A stretch of 46,500 bases of DNA. It comes from Chrysomallon squamiferum. Its lineage: Eukaryota; Mollusca; Gastropoda; Neomphalida; Peltospiridae. The notes beneath the pieces are model-generated. The model saw only the letters and a list, made by a program, of their open reading frames with translations, did not search any database and was not told where the DNA came from. Within the stretch, counting starts at the first letter, position 1. Each line of letters begins with the position of its first letter. Below are positions 1 to 26,044 of this stretch, piece by piece. The position numbers and the translations under genes are program-made. The stretch lies in NCBI GenBank assembly GCA_012295275.1, contig CM022670.1:24380255-24426754 (forward strand), read 5' to 3'.

Positions 1-351
1 TAAGAGCTACGTATTTACACAAAAATAAGGCATTTTAACAAATTTTTGTTGTTTTTAGATCATTTTGTCAATTCAGTTCTACTGTTCATTTTACTGGTCA
101 CTGAACCTTAAAAATATGTTTAGTGCTTCACATAAATTAATTAAATATACTTTCTAATAACCAATATTTGCTAACAAATAGTAATGAAACAATTAACATT
201 TCTTTTACAGCCATTTCATATAATGAAACTGTAAAATAAAATACATAAATAAAATAAGTGCACAAATTGAAGTGTTAGCACTTAGATAATCTGTTCATAT
301 TTTATGGCATTTAGTTTAAATTTTACATTGAAGTTTGCAGTTCAAACATAC
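1..351. other. Left-edge intron of the Hsp110 gene
   Basis: The donor of exon 13 (GTATGT on the minus strand, from 351 leftward) opens an intron that reaches the window edge. No further lid-domain exon was recognised here; the sequence is AT-rich without structure I can name. Confidence 0.6.
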
Positions 352-12200
<11,849 letters not shown>

Positions 12201-12287
12201 TTATTATACTCTAAAATACTAAGCCAGTAGTACTGACACCCATACAATACAGGACCTCTTAAATCCGCATCAGAACACACTTAACAA

Positions 12288-12300
12288 GAAGATTCCAGAA
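12288..12300. promoter_or_regulatory. Perfect three-unit heat-shock element upstream of Hsp110
   Basis: The sequence GAAGATTCCAGAA fits GAAnnTTCnnGAA exactly, the trimer site for heat-shock factor. It lies about 121 bp upstream of the Hsp110 start codon, where a promoter HSE is expected. A second two-unit match TTCTTGAA occurs at 12386-12393. Hsp110 genes are known HSF targets; binding here is inferred. Confidence 0.65.
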
Positions 12301-12699
12301 ACACGTGAATCATAGCGAACTATCGAGAATACCGATGTTGATTTGCTGTACTATTATCTGTAAAACAAGCTGTGGTAAAACTCTTTTCTTGAACAGTTAT
12401 TGCGTTAAGCAGAATGCTTTGAGAAACTTTAATAAGATTTTATAAACTGTTCCATTTTATTTTTATGTGTGTTGAGATGTTTCTAAACAAAATATTACTC
12501 CTTAACCATCCAGTTATCTTGTAGATGTATGGATTTTAGGAAATAGAGGGTGTCACTATTTTAATAATAATAATAATAATAAAATAATAATAATAATAAT
12601 AAAAAGTCGGCTAAAAATTGTAATTATTTTAAGAAATATAACTGCAGTTTGTTTTGTATGTTTTTTTTAAAGATGTTGTTCATATTAATATTAAAAATA

Positions 12700-12975
12700 C
12701 AGGTACCGGAGGCAATCCGGATTTCTGGTACCAAGGCATCTAAATAGGTAAATAATCAGGCATAAACATTATAAAATTAAGAATATAAAGAAATTTGACG
12801 ATACACAAATGTGGCGACTCGACACGTAATCAATGCGGCGAGTGAATGAACGCCACGAGGCTTGAAAGAGTAGTTCCGGTCTGGTGAGGACAATACCCGC
12901 CCGCGTGAACTATGAAAATAGCGTCGCGAAAATTTTTCCGGATTTCAGGACGCCGGATAATTGATCCGGTACCTG
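12700..12975. mobile_element. TA-flanked MITE (pogo/mariner-like)
   Basis: The left end CAGGTACCGGA (12700-12710) is the exact reverse complement of the right end TCCGGTACCTG (12965-12975). Beyond the perfect 11 bp, CAAT and ATCCGG are also shared. Both ends are flanked by TA (12698-12699 and 12976-12977). The 276-bp interior is clearly more GC- and CpG-rich than its surroundings and has no open frame of note. Confidence 0.75.
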
Positions 12976-15900
12976 TAATAAACATAATAATTAACAATCA
13001 GTTTAACCGCAGATAGTTTAACATAATCAAAAGGAAACCAATTTTATGGTCATAAGTATATTCTGGCCTGATACAGACATGCCTGTATAATTATTCTTAA
13101 TGATATAATATGTTACCTTATTGCACTGTGAAGTATTTTTATCTGCATGATGTAGTAGTTGACAAATGCCGTCTCTTTGAAAAACAGGCAATTAATAACA
13201 TCTTTCAGCTTTGGATACATGCCAGCTAAAAACAGCACTCATTCATCAACAATATTAAGTATCCTAAACAAAATATGCGTTGCTTGAAATTTACTGAACC
13301 TTTTCTTGAAAATACACTGAAATGAATATTATGAAGAACAATTAAATTTAACATCTGAAAAAAAATGACACAATATAATATACAAAATGAAAATGTTCTA
13401 TTTTAAAATGTGTTTATATTAATGATAATAGATATGTACTAAAGGGTATTATCGGGCTAGCTGATCTTTACAAGAAGCCTGAAATGCTAACGTTGGTTCT
13501 AATGAAACATAATTATTTAATATGCTTCTACTGCTTGTATGTCGATAGAATACTAAATGAAAATGTGCTGAACATATTGTTAAACAGATTTTTCGCGTTA
13601 GCAGCATTTTGCAAACTTTTAAATTACCTTAACAGAAGGCAAAGCATCTTGCATTCTTACATTATCTAATATAATAGGCAATGTGTGCAAATGTTGTCTA
13701 TTATTTCGTGAAAGTGGATACCTCCTTATCGAACACGAAGAATGAACTGGGGCGGATCTAGAAGTGGGGTCCGAGGAATCCGGAATCCCCCTCAAATTTG
13801 AGAAGTGCTCCTTTTATTTGTGATTTTTAGCTTTTTTTACAAATTTATTTAAAAAAAAAAAAATGTGTCGATGTAAAGAACAACACTGTAGAATACGCCG
13901 GCCAGCGTCCCACTTGTAGCTCAATTATATTATAGTCCATATGATCCGTGTGTAATTTTTCAATAGTGCTTTTTCATAATGTTATGGCGCCCTTTTTGTC
14001 ACGAACCCCCCACCCCATTCAGTAAAGAGATGAACGTGTATTTTCAGGGACATAATATATCTGCAGCTAATATACCGCAAAGTAGTTTCCTGAGTCTAGA
14101 CACTTTTAAAAATTAACTTGAGACAGGTAATTTTGACATCACCGCCGTGTCACTGCATAAAATTTATTCAGACTTTTCGGCTGGTAGTCCACGATTTGTG
14201 GGTAACTACTGTAGTTATGGCGGCTCCAGCGAGATGGTCATCTCTAATTAGCTATCTTAGGTCTTCAGGACCCGGCTCCTGCTGGGAATCGGCGGTTGTG
14301 GCAAAGAGAAATAAACCACGAAAAAATACAAACATAACATTAATTAATGACAAGAACATAATGGAATTTAAATTAGATTATTTCTTGTTTTAATCTTATT
14401 AAATGTTTAATTGATTTCACCGCACAAATAGATATATGGATTAAAAAAACAAGAATAATTAAGAGCCAGATGAATTAGTATTTTATGTAATTTATATTAC
14501 AAAAGATGAATACACACACAAACATATACGAATCTGAATTTTCATGTAGGTCTATATGAAAAAAAAAGAAAAAAAAATACACATTCACAAATATATTATT
14601 AAAATATTTTCATTTTATAGTTAAATTAACTGTATATATGAACTATAATTAATGATAAATGGCATTTGAATTTTCTATTCTTTAACTCACATCTTATAAT
14701 TATTTTTAATTTGTTGGTGGGGTTATACACCTGTTTATTATTCTCCTCTTCGTTTAGCTTTCTAATAGACACTATGAAATGATAACGAAGCAGTCAGTCA
14801 AAAAGGCATACTCATAAGAAGACAAAATAAAATAAAACAATGCGAAATCAAAATCTAAAAATGTCTCTTTGCTAATTAGCATATTCATACCAATCAGCTT
14901 AATACTTTGAATCGGCAGCTATGATCAAAACTAAGAAAAAAAAAGACTAAATAATTAAAGAAAAGAACACGAAGAGATTTAAATGATTTTCTCTCTAGTT
15001 TCAGAATTTTGTTTTAGACTTAATCGTATTAAATCTGTCTGATTTTGCCGCCGAATTGTGATTTATCAGTGTTCGTCTTGTTATCAGTATGATGTCTTTG
15101 AAATAATTAGCTGCAAACAAATTAAATAATAACTATTTATTGTGTTGATTCTTAATGAAAGTAAATAACAAGATATTTATATAGATTTCTTGAAGTTTAA
15201 ATCAGTTATTTATCGAACTCTCGGCGTATTAAGGAGTGTGGCAAGATGGGGAGCTGGGTGCTAACAGATTTATATAACGTATGTGAATGTAGAATGGAAA
15301 TTAGCGAAACAGCAGAGGAACAAACACTATCAGTGAGTATATTATACACTATCCATAGAATATATATTACATAAAAATTCAAGTCAAATTATAAATTTTA
15401 ATAACAAAACATAAATAAATACGAGTCATTTTATTTAGAGATATTTTTCATGTGTTCCTTGCATTTATAATAAGGTACTGAGAACATGCTTAAGCATAAG
15501 ATGTACCTGGGAGTAATGTGCGATTCGTAACACGATTATATCCAGAATCATACACCCCCAAAAAAAAAAAAACAAAGAAAAACACCAGAAATGTTTTTTA
15601 CAAAAAAACCCAAATATTAATAATAATAATAATAATAAAAAAATCTAAATATAGAACAATCACCATTGCTCTCAAATTCATTCAGATCCACCAATCCAAT
15701 CTGCTGTAATGCTATTATTTATTTTAATATCGTCAGGAATCATTTAAAGGTAATAATTTGTCTGTCTGTATGTAGCTATGGATGTTTTTAGGTATGTTTA
15801 TATACATAGGTATGCATTATATATATGTGAGTAGTTTTAGGTCATGGCATGTGTACGCATGCAGAATTAAGTATTTAGATCATGTGATCTCATGCGTCTA

Positions 15901-16947
15901 TGTTATATCCAATTACATTTCTCAACACATGACACGCTTCTTAAGCGGAACAGGGGTTAGTAACAAGGCATGATTTTAAACAAAAGTTATTTCATTATGA
16001 TAATAAAGTCCAAATGTTGAAAAGTAATTAACTTACACCCTTCAAGGCATCCGCGAATGGCCAAAATATATTTAGCACAGTTTCAAATTAACGTTTTATT
16101 CTTCGAGATCTATCTAAAAATAAATTATAAATACATGTATTACAATTTCTTGTAATCGTGACACAAGATATCGAAGCGACACATACAAAGGAAAAATAAC
16201 ATCCCTGATCATCCTAGGAAGCTTCTTATTTTGTTATCATATTTTATTGTTACCATAGATAGTTTAACAATATCAATAACAATAACACAGTTACATGGAA
16301 AATGATATTTATTTGTTAACGACACAGAGTCAAACGTTAAGATTTTATTCAAATACAAAAATATTAAAACTTGTTTGTATTTACTATTAAAGATTGAACA
16401 AATAAGTGTCATGTTTCTAAGGTGTTCAAATCAAAGCTAGAAAACACTTTGACAATGTTGAAGTTATATACAACTTTAAAAACGATTACAAAGTAAGTGA
16501 ATAAAAAGGTATTTTATAAAATAAATAATTTAGTATTCATTACACAAATTTATTTTTATGTTGTAAAATTACTTGTTTATTTTTCAAAATAAAAAGGTAA
16601 AAAAATTAAACAGAACTAAACCTTTAGGATGTAGTATATACAGGTATTGCAGTCCCGAAGAAAATAAAATGCTAGAAGAAGTTTATAAAACATGTGTATT
16701 TTTAATAGTTTATTACTTCCAGAACATTATTTTTAATTATAAAATATTTTTATACAACTATATAGATTATCATATTGTGAAACATTTATTTAAAAATAAA
16801 TAATAATTTTCCTCGAGATGAATGTCCAATACGTTTCAGAGGCGCGATTTTAAAACGGAATTTGTTGTGTATGAACATTGGCCAGAATTATTGTTTATCA
16901 CACGCACTGGATTTACGAACATGATGGTTACCTGAAATAATTGAACG

Positions 16948-17004
16948 ATGGTTAAAACGAACACAAGTGAACCGAAAATTTCAGGAATGGGAGAAGTGAT
17001 CGAG
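16948..17004 (+). CDS. PLK4: PLK4 exon 1 (two possible starts)
   Basis: Ends ATG-GGA-GAA-GTG-ATC-GAG followed by a GTAATT donor, phase 0. Joined to exon 2 it gives [19 protein letters not shown], matching the G-E-x-I-E-D-[FY] start of PLK4/SAK proteins. The ATGs at 16948 and 16987 are in the same frame, 13 codons apart, and both have a purine at -3 and G at +4. A TGA at 16942-16944 closes the frame upstream. The following intron is 2.3 kb. Confidence 0.8.
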
Positions 17005-17400
17005 GTAATTTTGTTACGAAGTTTGTACATTTCAATTTGAAATAATATCCAAGGGAGGTAACTCACAATAAACATGTCTGATCCTGTCAAATCTTACTGT
17101 GGTAGAGAAACACACGATGAAACGAGCTGGTATTTTGGTAGTCAGAAAAGTGAAAAATATATTATATATTGTTATAAAAAATTAAATTTAAAAAGAATAT
17201 TATTATGGATTTTTAACTTTATATCATTTTTGGAAAACTATTATTCCAAACCAATTTCATAGTGTATTAATATTATGTATAGAATAATAGAGAATGATAC
17301 ATCTGAACAATGCTGACAGACATCATAAAATGGAGGTAGTACATACATTTATTTATTTGATATAAAAACGTATTTATCAGATATAAATATATGCTCCATA

Positions 17401-17473
<73 letters not shown>

Positions 17474-20427
17474 CATCATTTTCTATTTAATGATCCATGC
17501 AAAAATTATAATAATACAATACTGCTGTGTACTGATGGTCTAGCTACAACAGTTAAATTTGTAACCTTGATAATTAATGTTGCAGATTTACATTATATTT
17601 TTTAAACAGTCGTGTCATATGTAATTTTTATTAGCATGCACATTTATAAACAGATAATACATTTTTCTTCATTTTCTGTAGAGTCAGGTTAGTTATGTTA
17701 ATATTAAATTTAATAATGTGTTGTTAGCATCCATCAGCTGTCTTAGAAATCTGCTGTTATTAGTGTTATAAAGGTTGTAAAATACTAGTCTGGAATCGTA
17801 AATATATCTTATAACAAAAAAAAAAAAAAAAAAAAAAAAAAAGAAACCCTAAAACCCAAACAAAACAAACTTTTATCTAACTTTTATTAACCCCAACAAC
17901 AAACAACCAAAATGTCGTGGTGTTTATAAATATTTTTATTAATATATCTGAGTATATTATTTGGAAGTCTAATAGAAATGAACATAATGTAAGGATGAAT
18001 TAGAAACATTGTATATGTGTGTATGTACATACATATACATACATACTTTTAAAGTAATCAAAATGAATGAATATAATACATCTAATCTGGTATCAGATAA
18101 TAGTGATTGTTTGAAAATTCATTATAATACAAAATTAAAAACAGCTGTAGATTAGCATAGATACTTTTTTAAGATTAATATTGTTATCATTTGTGAAAGC
18201 CAAATATATTTGTTAAACTAATTATTTAGAAGTAATGTTTTGACCATTGAAAATATAATAATCCTGATATAAAAATAAGAATTTAACTTTAATATTGGGT
18301 ATGAAACTATCCTTGAGAAAATTATCCTGTAAAAAGTGTATATATGTAAGAAAATGTGAAAATGATATTTCAGTTTGTAAGAAATTTTATCCCTTATATA
18401 CACAAAATAGATTTAAAAAAAAAAATATTATTAAAATGTCAAATTACATTTACTAGTCATATATAAACTATTATCTTAAAACAAACTTCATCAAACTTAC
18501 TTTCAGTTTAGAAATAAACATCAAGAAATGGTCCCATACACAGCATGCACATGCAGAAAAGACTTGCTAGCAACACACTGATACAAAAACATCTTGCTTT
18601 ATCTGTTTACAGTACCAATGTAATTTTAATTACCTCAACAATGTACAAATAATTATATCTCTATCTATTCTAAATGAACATAATCTTCAAAGCCAATCAT
18701 TGTAAGCTTTTGTTTTTTAGAGCAAATCATTAAAGGTGTATCCTTAATTCATCTTGATCTGTGATTTTGTTTCCATTTCATTACATGTTGTGGAGGAACC
18801 CAGGATTCTAATTAGTAGCTTTTTGTTGATGCTTATTTCCCTGATTGTTCTTTCCTGATCACTTCTTTTGACAGTAGTGTTTGGTTACCAGGCAGGCATG
18901 GTTGAGTGTTGTGGATATTTCTGTCAGATCCAGCTAATTCATTAGTAGCTTATTTTAAATTGTTTACCCAACAACGAAAAAAGACATCCATATATATAGC
19001 ATACTTAGAAAGATAACATTATTCAGTTGTCTGTTTGTATGATAATGTTGGATCAGTGGATATGTTGTGCTGAGTGTGAATTATCTGTACCCTGTACAAT
19101 GCAAGGCTTGGAGGTAAGGCATTACATACATTATGATGCTATTTGCAATTGTTCTTTGTGTAATATGAAGTACAATATTTAAAAAAAAAAAAAAAAAAAT
19201 ACACAGAATGTTTACATGTGTGTGTGTGTGTGTTTTTTTTGTTTTTTTTTTTTTTTTTTTTATTTGGTGAGAATAGTATATACTGATTTTTATTTTAATC
19301 ATTTCAAACATTAATAATTTTTTCTTTGTGCTTTGTTTCAGGATTATCAAGTTTTAAATTTACTTGGAAAGGGAGGATTTGCCTGTGTTTATAGAGCCAG
19401 GTCAAATAAAACTGGACAAGAAGTTGCTATAAAATGGTAATTTATTATTTATATATTAGTTTTCAGATTTTTTGTTGTGATGCATATATTGTAAATTCAT
19501 TAATGAAATATTGTTAGTCATGAAAGTTAACCACAGCCTTGCATTTTAATATTTAAAATTGGAAAAAAAAAAAGATTTCATATTAATAATATCATTTATA
19601 TCTAATAACAGTCGGTAGTCTGATTTCATTTTTAATATTATACCAAATGTGTATGTTTATTAAATTAGCTAATTATTTGCACCTGCATTAAAGTACAAAA
19701 TGAAAAAAAAAAAAAAATTTATGATGTTTATATTTTTCTTTCTCTTTTAGATTGATAAAAAGTTAATGAAAGCTGCGAACATGGTGGCAAGAGTAAGGAA
19801 AGAAGTTGAAATACATTCTAGACTGAAGCATCCTGCTGTTTTGGAGGTGAGATATTTTTATATGATTTTGGTGTAAATTGATATATATTGTTTTTATAAA
19901 ATTATTTTCTGATGTTACATAACAGACATTTTTTTAAATGATTCAATTAAAATAAAAGTTTTTCTAAAGAGCTTTTAAAAGTATGCTATTTTATTTTTAA
20001 TTTTTAATTTTTAATTATCTGATTTAAACTGTTTTGTCTCCATCTGTAATTAAAACTATAATTTTATTTCATCCTTTATGTTTTATAATTTATTTATCCA
20101 AAGAAGATAATAAAAAGCTTAATCTGAAATAAAACAAATGCGGTATAATTATAAAAACATAATGGAATATTTATTTTCCACTTTGAAATGTTTGTCTGTA
20201 AATATTAAAATCTTTATTTTTCAGCTGTATAATTATTTTGAAGATTCAAATTATGTATATTTGGTTCTGGAGATGTGCCACAATGGGGAACTTCACAGAT
20301 ATCTAAAAACCAACTGTAAAGTTTTATCTGAAGATGAAGGTACTTATGTTCTTTTATTTGAATTAATGAAAAAAAAATATCAGTTATTTAAGAAAATAAA
20401 ACTGAAACATAAAAATTTTGGATAGTA

Positions 20428-20466
<39 letters not shown>

Positions 20467-23400
20467 GTTAATAATAATTTCAGGATTAAATGGAAAGAAT
20501 TTTTAAAAATGATTTTCTAATTTTAGCTCGTCAGTTTATGAAGAACATTGTCGAAGGAATGATGTATCTTCATTCCCATGGAATACTCCATCGTGATCTA
20601 ACATTGTCGAATTTATTGCTTACCCGTAACATGGATGTTGTAAGTTTGATTTACTTTTAAATGTTACCTCCTTCACCCTTCTTGTGAGTAATAGTAACTG
20701 AAACATAGATTGTTGGATTAAATAATTCAGATTAAATTACTTTTTTTCTGGGATTGCAATGGTATTGCAAGAAAGTTTTTTCCTTTTTTTTTTTCAGTTC
20801 CATAAAGTAACAGTGATTGAATTCTTAATCTGAATGTTAGAAAGTTGTATAAAAAGCTGAGTTTGTTGGATTAAGTAAATTATATTTTAAAAAGAGGACT
20901 GGTTTCTTATCACATATATTTATTTGTATTGTTTAGAAAATTGCTGACTTTGGTCTTGCCACCCAGTTGAGTGTTCCCTGATGAGAAACATTTCACAATG
21001 TGTGGAACACCGAACTACATCTCCCCGTAAGTAAACTGTTTAATACTTCCTCAACTTTAAAATGCCAAATACCTATTTTTTATTCTTAGATTATCCTAGA
21101 ATAACATTTTTGAAACTATTGTGTAAAGTATTGTGTCTCATTTTTTTTGGGAAGATTAATCATTTAATGATTTAAATAATTTTCATGAATTGAATTTTCT
21201 TTTAACATTGATTACAAATTATAAGTGGATCAAACTGACTGATTAAAACATAAATATTTTTTTTAAAATGGTAATGGAAAAATACTGCATCTGATCTTAT
21301 AAAATATTGAATAAAAATGTTTGGATTTCTTCATTGAATTCAAAAATGATACATTTATAGCTTTGATGCTGCTGTAAAAATTAATATAATATAAACTATT
21401 TCATTGTGTCTTGTTTTATTTTTCAGTGAAGTGGCAATGAGATCAGCCCATGGTTTGGAGACTGATGTGTGGTCTCTAGGCTGCATGCTGTACACATTTT
21501 TAGTGGGACAGCCACCTTTCGATACTGATGGAGTGAAGAAGACATTAAATCGAGTAGTCACAGCACAGTACCATCTACCAGACTATCTCTCACCAGAGGC
21601 CAGAGACTTAATCAAATCTTTATTACGTAAAAACCCTAAAGACAGAATATCAATCAGAGGTAAGTTATATAAGTTATTTTTATTTAATACTATTTATTTT
21701 TTACTATAACAAAAACCTTTGTTTTCCAAAAATAAATAAGAAATTACTTTAATTTTCTTATGGTTTTCTTATGAAATTGTTATTATTTTTTTCTTATTTA
21801 TTTATATATATAATGGTTTCTGAAGGTTAAAAAAAGATTACATTTTTCTCCATATTTCCATACATCAAGGATTTTTATTAATACAATGCTATAATCTGTT
21901 GTTGGTATACAATCATCCAGTACTTTAGGTCTGGGATGTTTCTAACTTATTGCATTCAGAACAGTGGGGTATTTCATTAATCCTTTCACTGGACAATCAA
22001 GCCATCATTGCCCTGTAAATAATATATCCAGACTTGAGAGTTGTGGTAATCAGCCCCACGTTATACGTGTGACTTGAATTTGTAATTGTTGTGTTCTTAC
22101 ACCTGACACTTTCAAACAGAGACATCTCAGTATTAATATGTGTGAAACAAACACCTGTCAGGACAGAAATACAGAGAAATTATAACTGTTTGACAGTTGG
22201 TCTGATTAGCAAGTTAAATTACTGTTCATTTCACTGAACAGAACGTGGAATGGATCAATACAAATATATATATCCAAATAAAAAGGAAAAACAAAAACAA
22301 AAATAATAAAAAAATATGTATAAATTTCTCTTTCTTTTTTAAAGTTATAAAATTGTGATGGGAGATGATATTGAATTTAAAAAAAAATGAAGACAGCTTG
22401 GTTACTAGCAAAATAATTTAAAGTTTTCTAATTAAAATTTTTATTTTTTATAGCAGATGATATTGAATTAAAAAACAAAAAATTGAATATTGCTTTGTTT
22501 TAGGTTATGGTTGGGGAAAGGGGAAATTTTGTGATTGCATAAAACTAAAACAGTTTTTAAATATATCATTTATATGAATGTATTGTATTTCTTTTGCAGA
22601 TATTTTCAGTCATCCATTCATGGCAAAGAGCTCTGTAGTAAATAAAAAGAATTCACAGAAGGTAATTATTTATATTTTAGATAAATCTCACATGTGTTGA
22701 AATAACAAATAACAGTAAAAAGGTTTAATTTGTTTTCAGTGATTATAAATATCTCAAGTAATTCTAATTTGTTAGCAGCTGTTCTTCCAAAGACGACTTA
22801 GGTGTTTAACCTTATTAACTGATTAACCAGATTATGTGTTTAACGAAGTGTGACTGACAGCAGTTAATGTTTGTGTTGTCAATAATGAAAAGAGGTAATT
22901 AAATCTATGTTGTGATCAGTTTGTTTTCACTCTGTGTTAGGTGATAAAATGTTTATAGTGATGTAAAATTTTATTACTCATTATAAGAACAGATGGTTGT
23001 TATCATTTCCTTTGTTATGAGCTTATAACCAGCCTTGTTATACATGGTGGTTTTGTTTTTGTTTCTTTTAGTTATTGGTAATTATTAATAGTTTTAAAAA
23101 AATGATACTGACACAGTACTAATTTACTGCTAAAATGTATGATTAGTTTAAATGTTATATCATTTAATATACACATCAGAGTAACTGAATTATAGAATGT
23201 GTGAAACACAATTAGTTACAGTCAGTATGTTTATAATACATATCTCGAATAGTCAGTGTGTTTGTAATAACAAGTGTTAATTCTGCCATCTGGTAAACAA
23301 AGCAAATGTTTGTTTTTTTTTTTTTTTCTGAGTGACGAAAACTCCAGTCACTTACCATCTGATCTAAATAATTCAAGGTCTGTCAACTGGTTTTTGTTTT

Positions 23401-25989
23401 GTATTGAAATACAAAAACCCAATTTGGATGACAGATTGATAAAGTATACCCACAGGTTGTCCTAATCTGAATTATTGGTAATTAGCATTAACTAGAAATT
23501 ATGGAACCCGAAACAACTGTTCAGTAGTGTATCATTGCTTTAATTTAGATAGAGTCCACAGCTATTATAATCCTGAATTAATTTTAATCATTAATTTGCA
23601 GTCTTTGAACTGTTTAATCAGGTTGACCATATTTTTAAATAATAGATAACTTGACTCATATCAGTTATTTGTTCTTTTTAGTTAATAGTCCCATATTGTA
23701 TATTAGACAATTACACTGTTCTCTTTTCCTTTCAAGCAGCAGTATTCTGAGCTCTCTATGGACAGTGGTCGTGGCACCATGGCAACTGTTTTGTCTGGAC
23801 GTTCCACTGTCAGCTCAAGAGGAAAACCATTCCCAGCGTTTCCAGTCCGAGACATGCAGAGCCAGATATCTGAGGATGATGAGCAAGTGTTGAGCAGTCA
23901 GTGGTACACTGGTTCTGACAGCGGGAGTTATCCATACTACAACACCACCAGCTCACAGCAGAGACACCCCCCATCTCCCCCAGTCAGGCTGAGAGACAGG
24001 TTAGTTGAGTTTTGTCAGTTTGTAAATAATAAGTTTGCTTCACCTGCAAAAATTAGTTGAAATAAAACTAAAAATTTATGTATTTTTTCTGATTATTATT
24101 TAAAAATAAGAAATGAATGGTTCTCATATTTATCAGTATTTTAAAATAGTCTTTAATTGCAGAATTAAATAAATGAACATTGTAAATCTATATTTTAGAT
24201 TTAATAGAGTTTGTAACAGGTTGTTAACTTTGATTTATATTATTTTTGATTTATAGTGAGAAAGAGGCTGAAATGTTCTTTATCAAAAATCCGCAAGAAG
24301 GCAGCGGTAATTTAGGTGTTCCACAAAACCTTACCTCAAGTGAACATGATATGCTGCCTAAAATGCACCAAGAAAGTGCTTCAGAAAGCAGAGGAACACA
24401 GAATGACTATCTGTTAAGTAATCGTCAAGGTGCTGTCCACCAGTTCGATCCAGCTAGGTACCAAGACAGTTCATGTACTCCCAGCTCATCCAGCTGTAAC
24501 TCATTCCATAGCAACAGCACTGGGAATGGCAAGTTTCAGAGTCCGGCAGTGCCTTCAGAAGTTAGTAGTGGTGGGGATTTTGTAAGAAATTATCTGAACA
24601 ATGTTTCTGATCATTCCTCACAGGATGGCCAGTTCAGTCTTCAGGCAACTAAAAAAGTCTTGACTTACGATTCAAAGCCTGGTAGCTTACACGAACAGGA
24701 AAATCTGTGTTCAGATGGACATGTGGGCATTAATTCTAATAGAAATTGTGCACAGTATTCTTCTAGTAATGGTGGTTTGTCACAAGTGAGAAATGTTGCT
24801 GGACCCATTGAGTTTCATTCACCTTACGGGCATCGAGTAGAGCTCTCGGAGAGAGATATTGTTTCATGCACTAAGTCAGGCTCATCTCAGGAGTTGAGGT
24901 CTCAACAGAACAAAGTTAAAAGTGTTGTTACAGAGATTTCAGAGCCCTTGAATTGTGATCGTCTCCGGCCAATAAGACAGAAGACCAAAAATGCAGTGGT
25001 ATGAATTTAATTTGAATAGTAAAATAAAGAATTAGTTTTAATCATACCAGTTCTCAAAAGTAGTTATTAATTCATATTTGTTTTGTGGTTTAATATTGTG
25101 CCATAGTAAAGTATCCCATTTTTTAAATTTATGCATTATGTTATTTTAAGACTGAAAAAAATATTTCTACACCTTCTTATCTTAAAATCCATATTTAGAA
25201 TAAATGAAATTGTTGGAAAGCTATTTCTATTAAAAGCAAAACATTACTTTTTAAAATATGAATACTGTTACTGATATTTATTGGTTCATTGATTTCTGAA
25301 GCATTTATATTATTATTCGTTAATGTTTTAAAATGAAGGGAAAATGTTGCATCATAAATTATTTTTGCTTTTGTAGGTAAACATCCTGGAATCAGGAGAG
25401 GTGTGTTTGGAGTTCATTCGACACAAAGGAAAACAGGAGAAAGTTATTGAGGTTTTCTCAATTTCATCTGATGGACAACAAATCAGTGTGTTTCAGCCAA
25501 ATGATGGTCATGGTATTCCTGTTGCTGATGAACCACCATCCCCAGGTCAAGGTCCTTTGAAGACCTTCACCTTCAGTACCATGCCAGAGAAGTACTACAA
25601 GAAATACCAGTATGCTACACGGTAAATACTTTTTCCCAGAAATGTTTTATAAAGATAGCTAGAGATATAATGCGAACCAGATGAATCATACCTGTATAGA
25701 ACCTTAAAAAATATACAAAATAACCCCAGTAATTACTGTAATAGTTATTTAATTTTAAGTTAAAAGAAAAAAATCAAAGAAAGAAAATTTCAATTTTTCA
25801 AAGAAAATTATAAAAGCAGAAAGTTGATACTAGTATTTTCAGAACAGAAAAGCAATGTAGGATAAGAAAGTATCGTTAAACAAGAATAATAACAGATGTT
25901 CAGATTTGTTTGGCATTAACAAACATTATTTCTTTGTAAATACTGCACTGTATTGTTTGTGATTTACATTTTATTATTATTTATATTAC

Positions 25990-26044
<55 letters not shown>

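Noticed and set aside
15246-15332. Frame MGSWVLTDLYN... ending at a GTGAGT donor, in phase with PLK4 exon 2
   Set aside because: The peptide does not resemble any PLK4 N-terminus and lacks the conserved I-E before D-Y. Kept only as an unlikely alternative 5' exon.
17273-17479. Poly-asparagine frame on the minus strand
   Set aside because: It is a translation of the (TTA)n microsatellite, with no domain or splice support. The same applies to other poly-I/N/Y/L/S frames over simple repeats, for example at 32753-33062, 35041-35102, 41003-41365 and 45587-45964.
19039-19113. ATG-containing frame ending GLE before a GTAAGG donor, as PLK4 exon 1
   Set aside because: It joins in phase to exon 2, but 16948-17004 gives MGEVIE, which matches the conserved G-E-x-I-E-D start far better and has stronger start contexts. 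It could still be an alternative exon.
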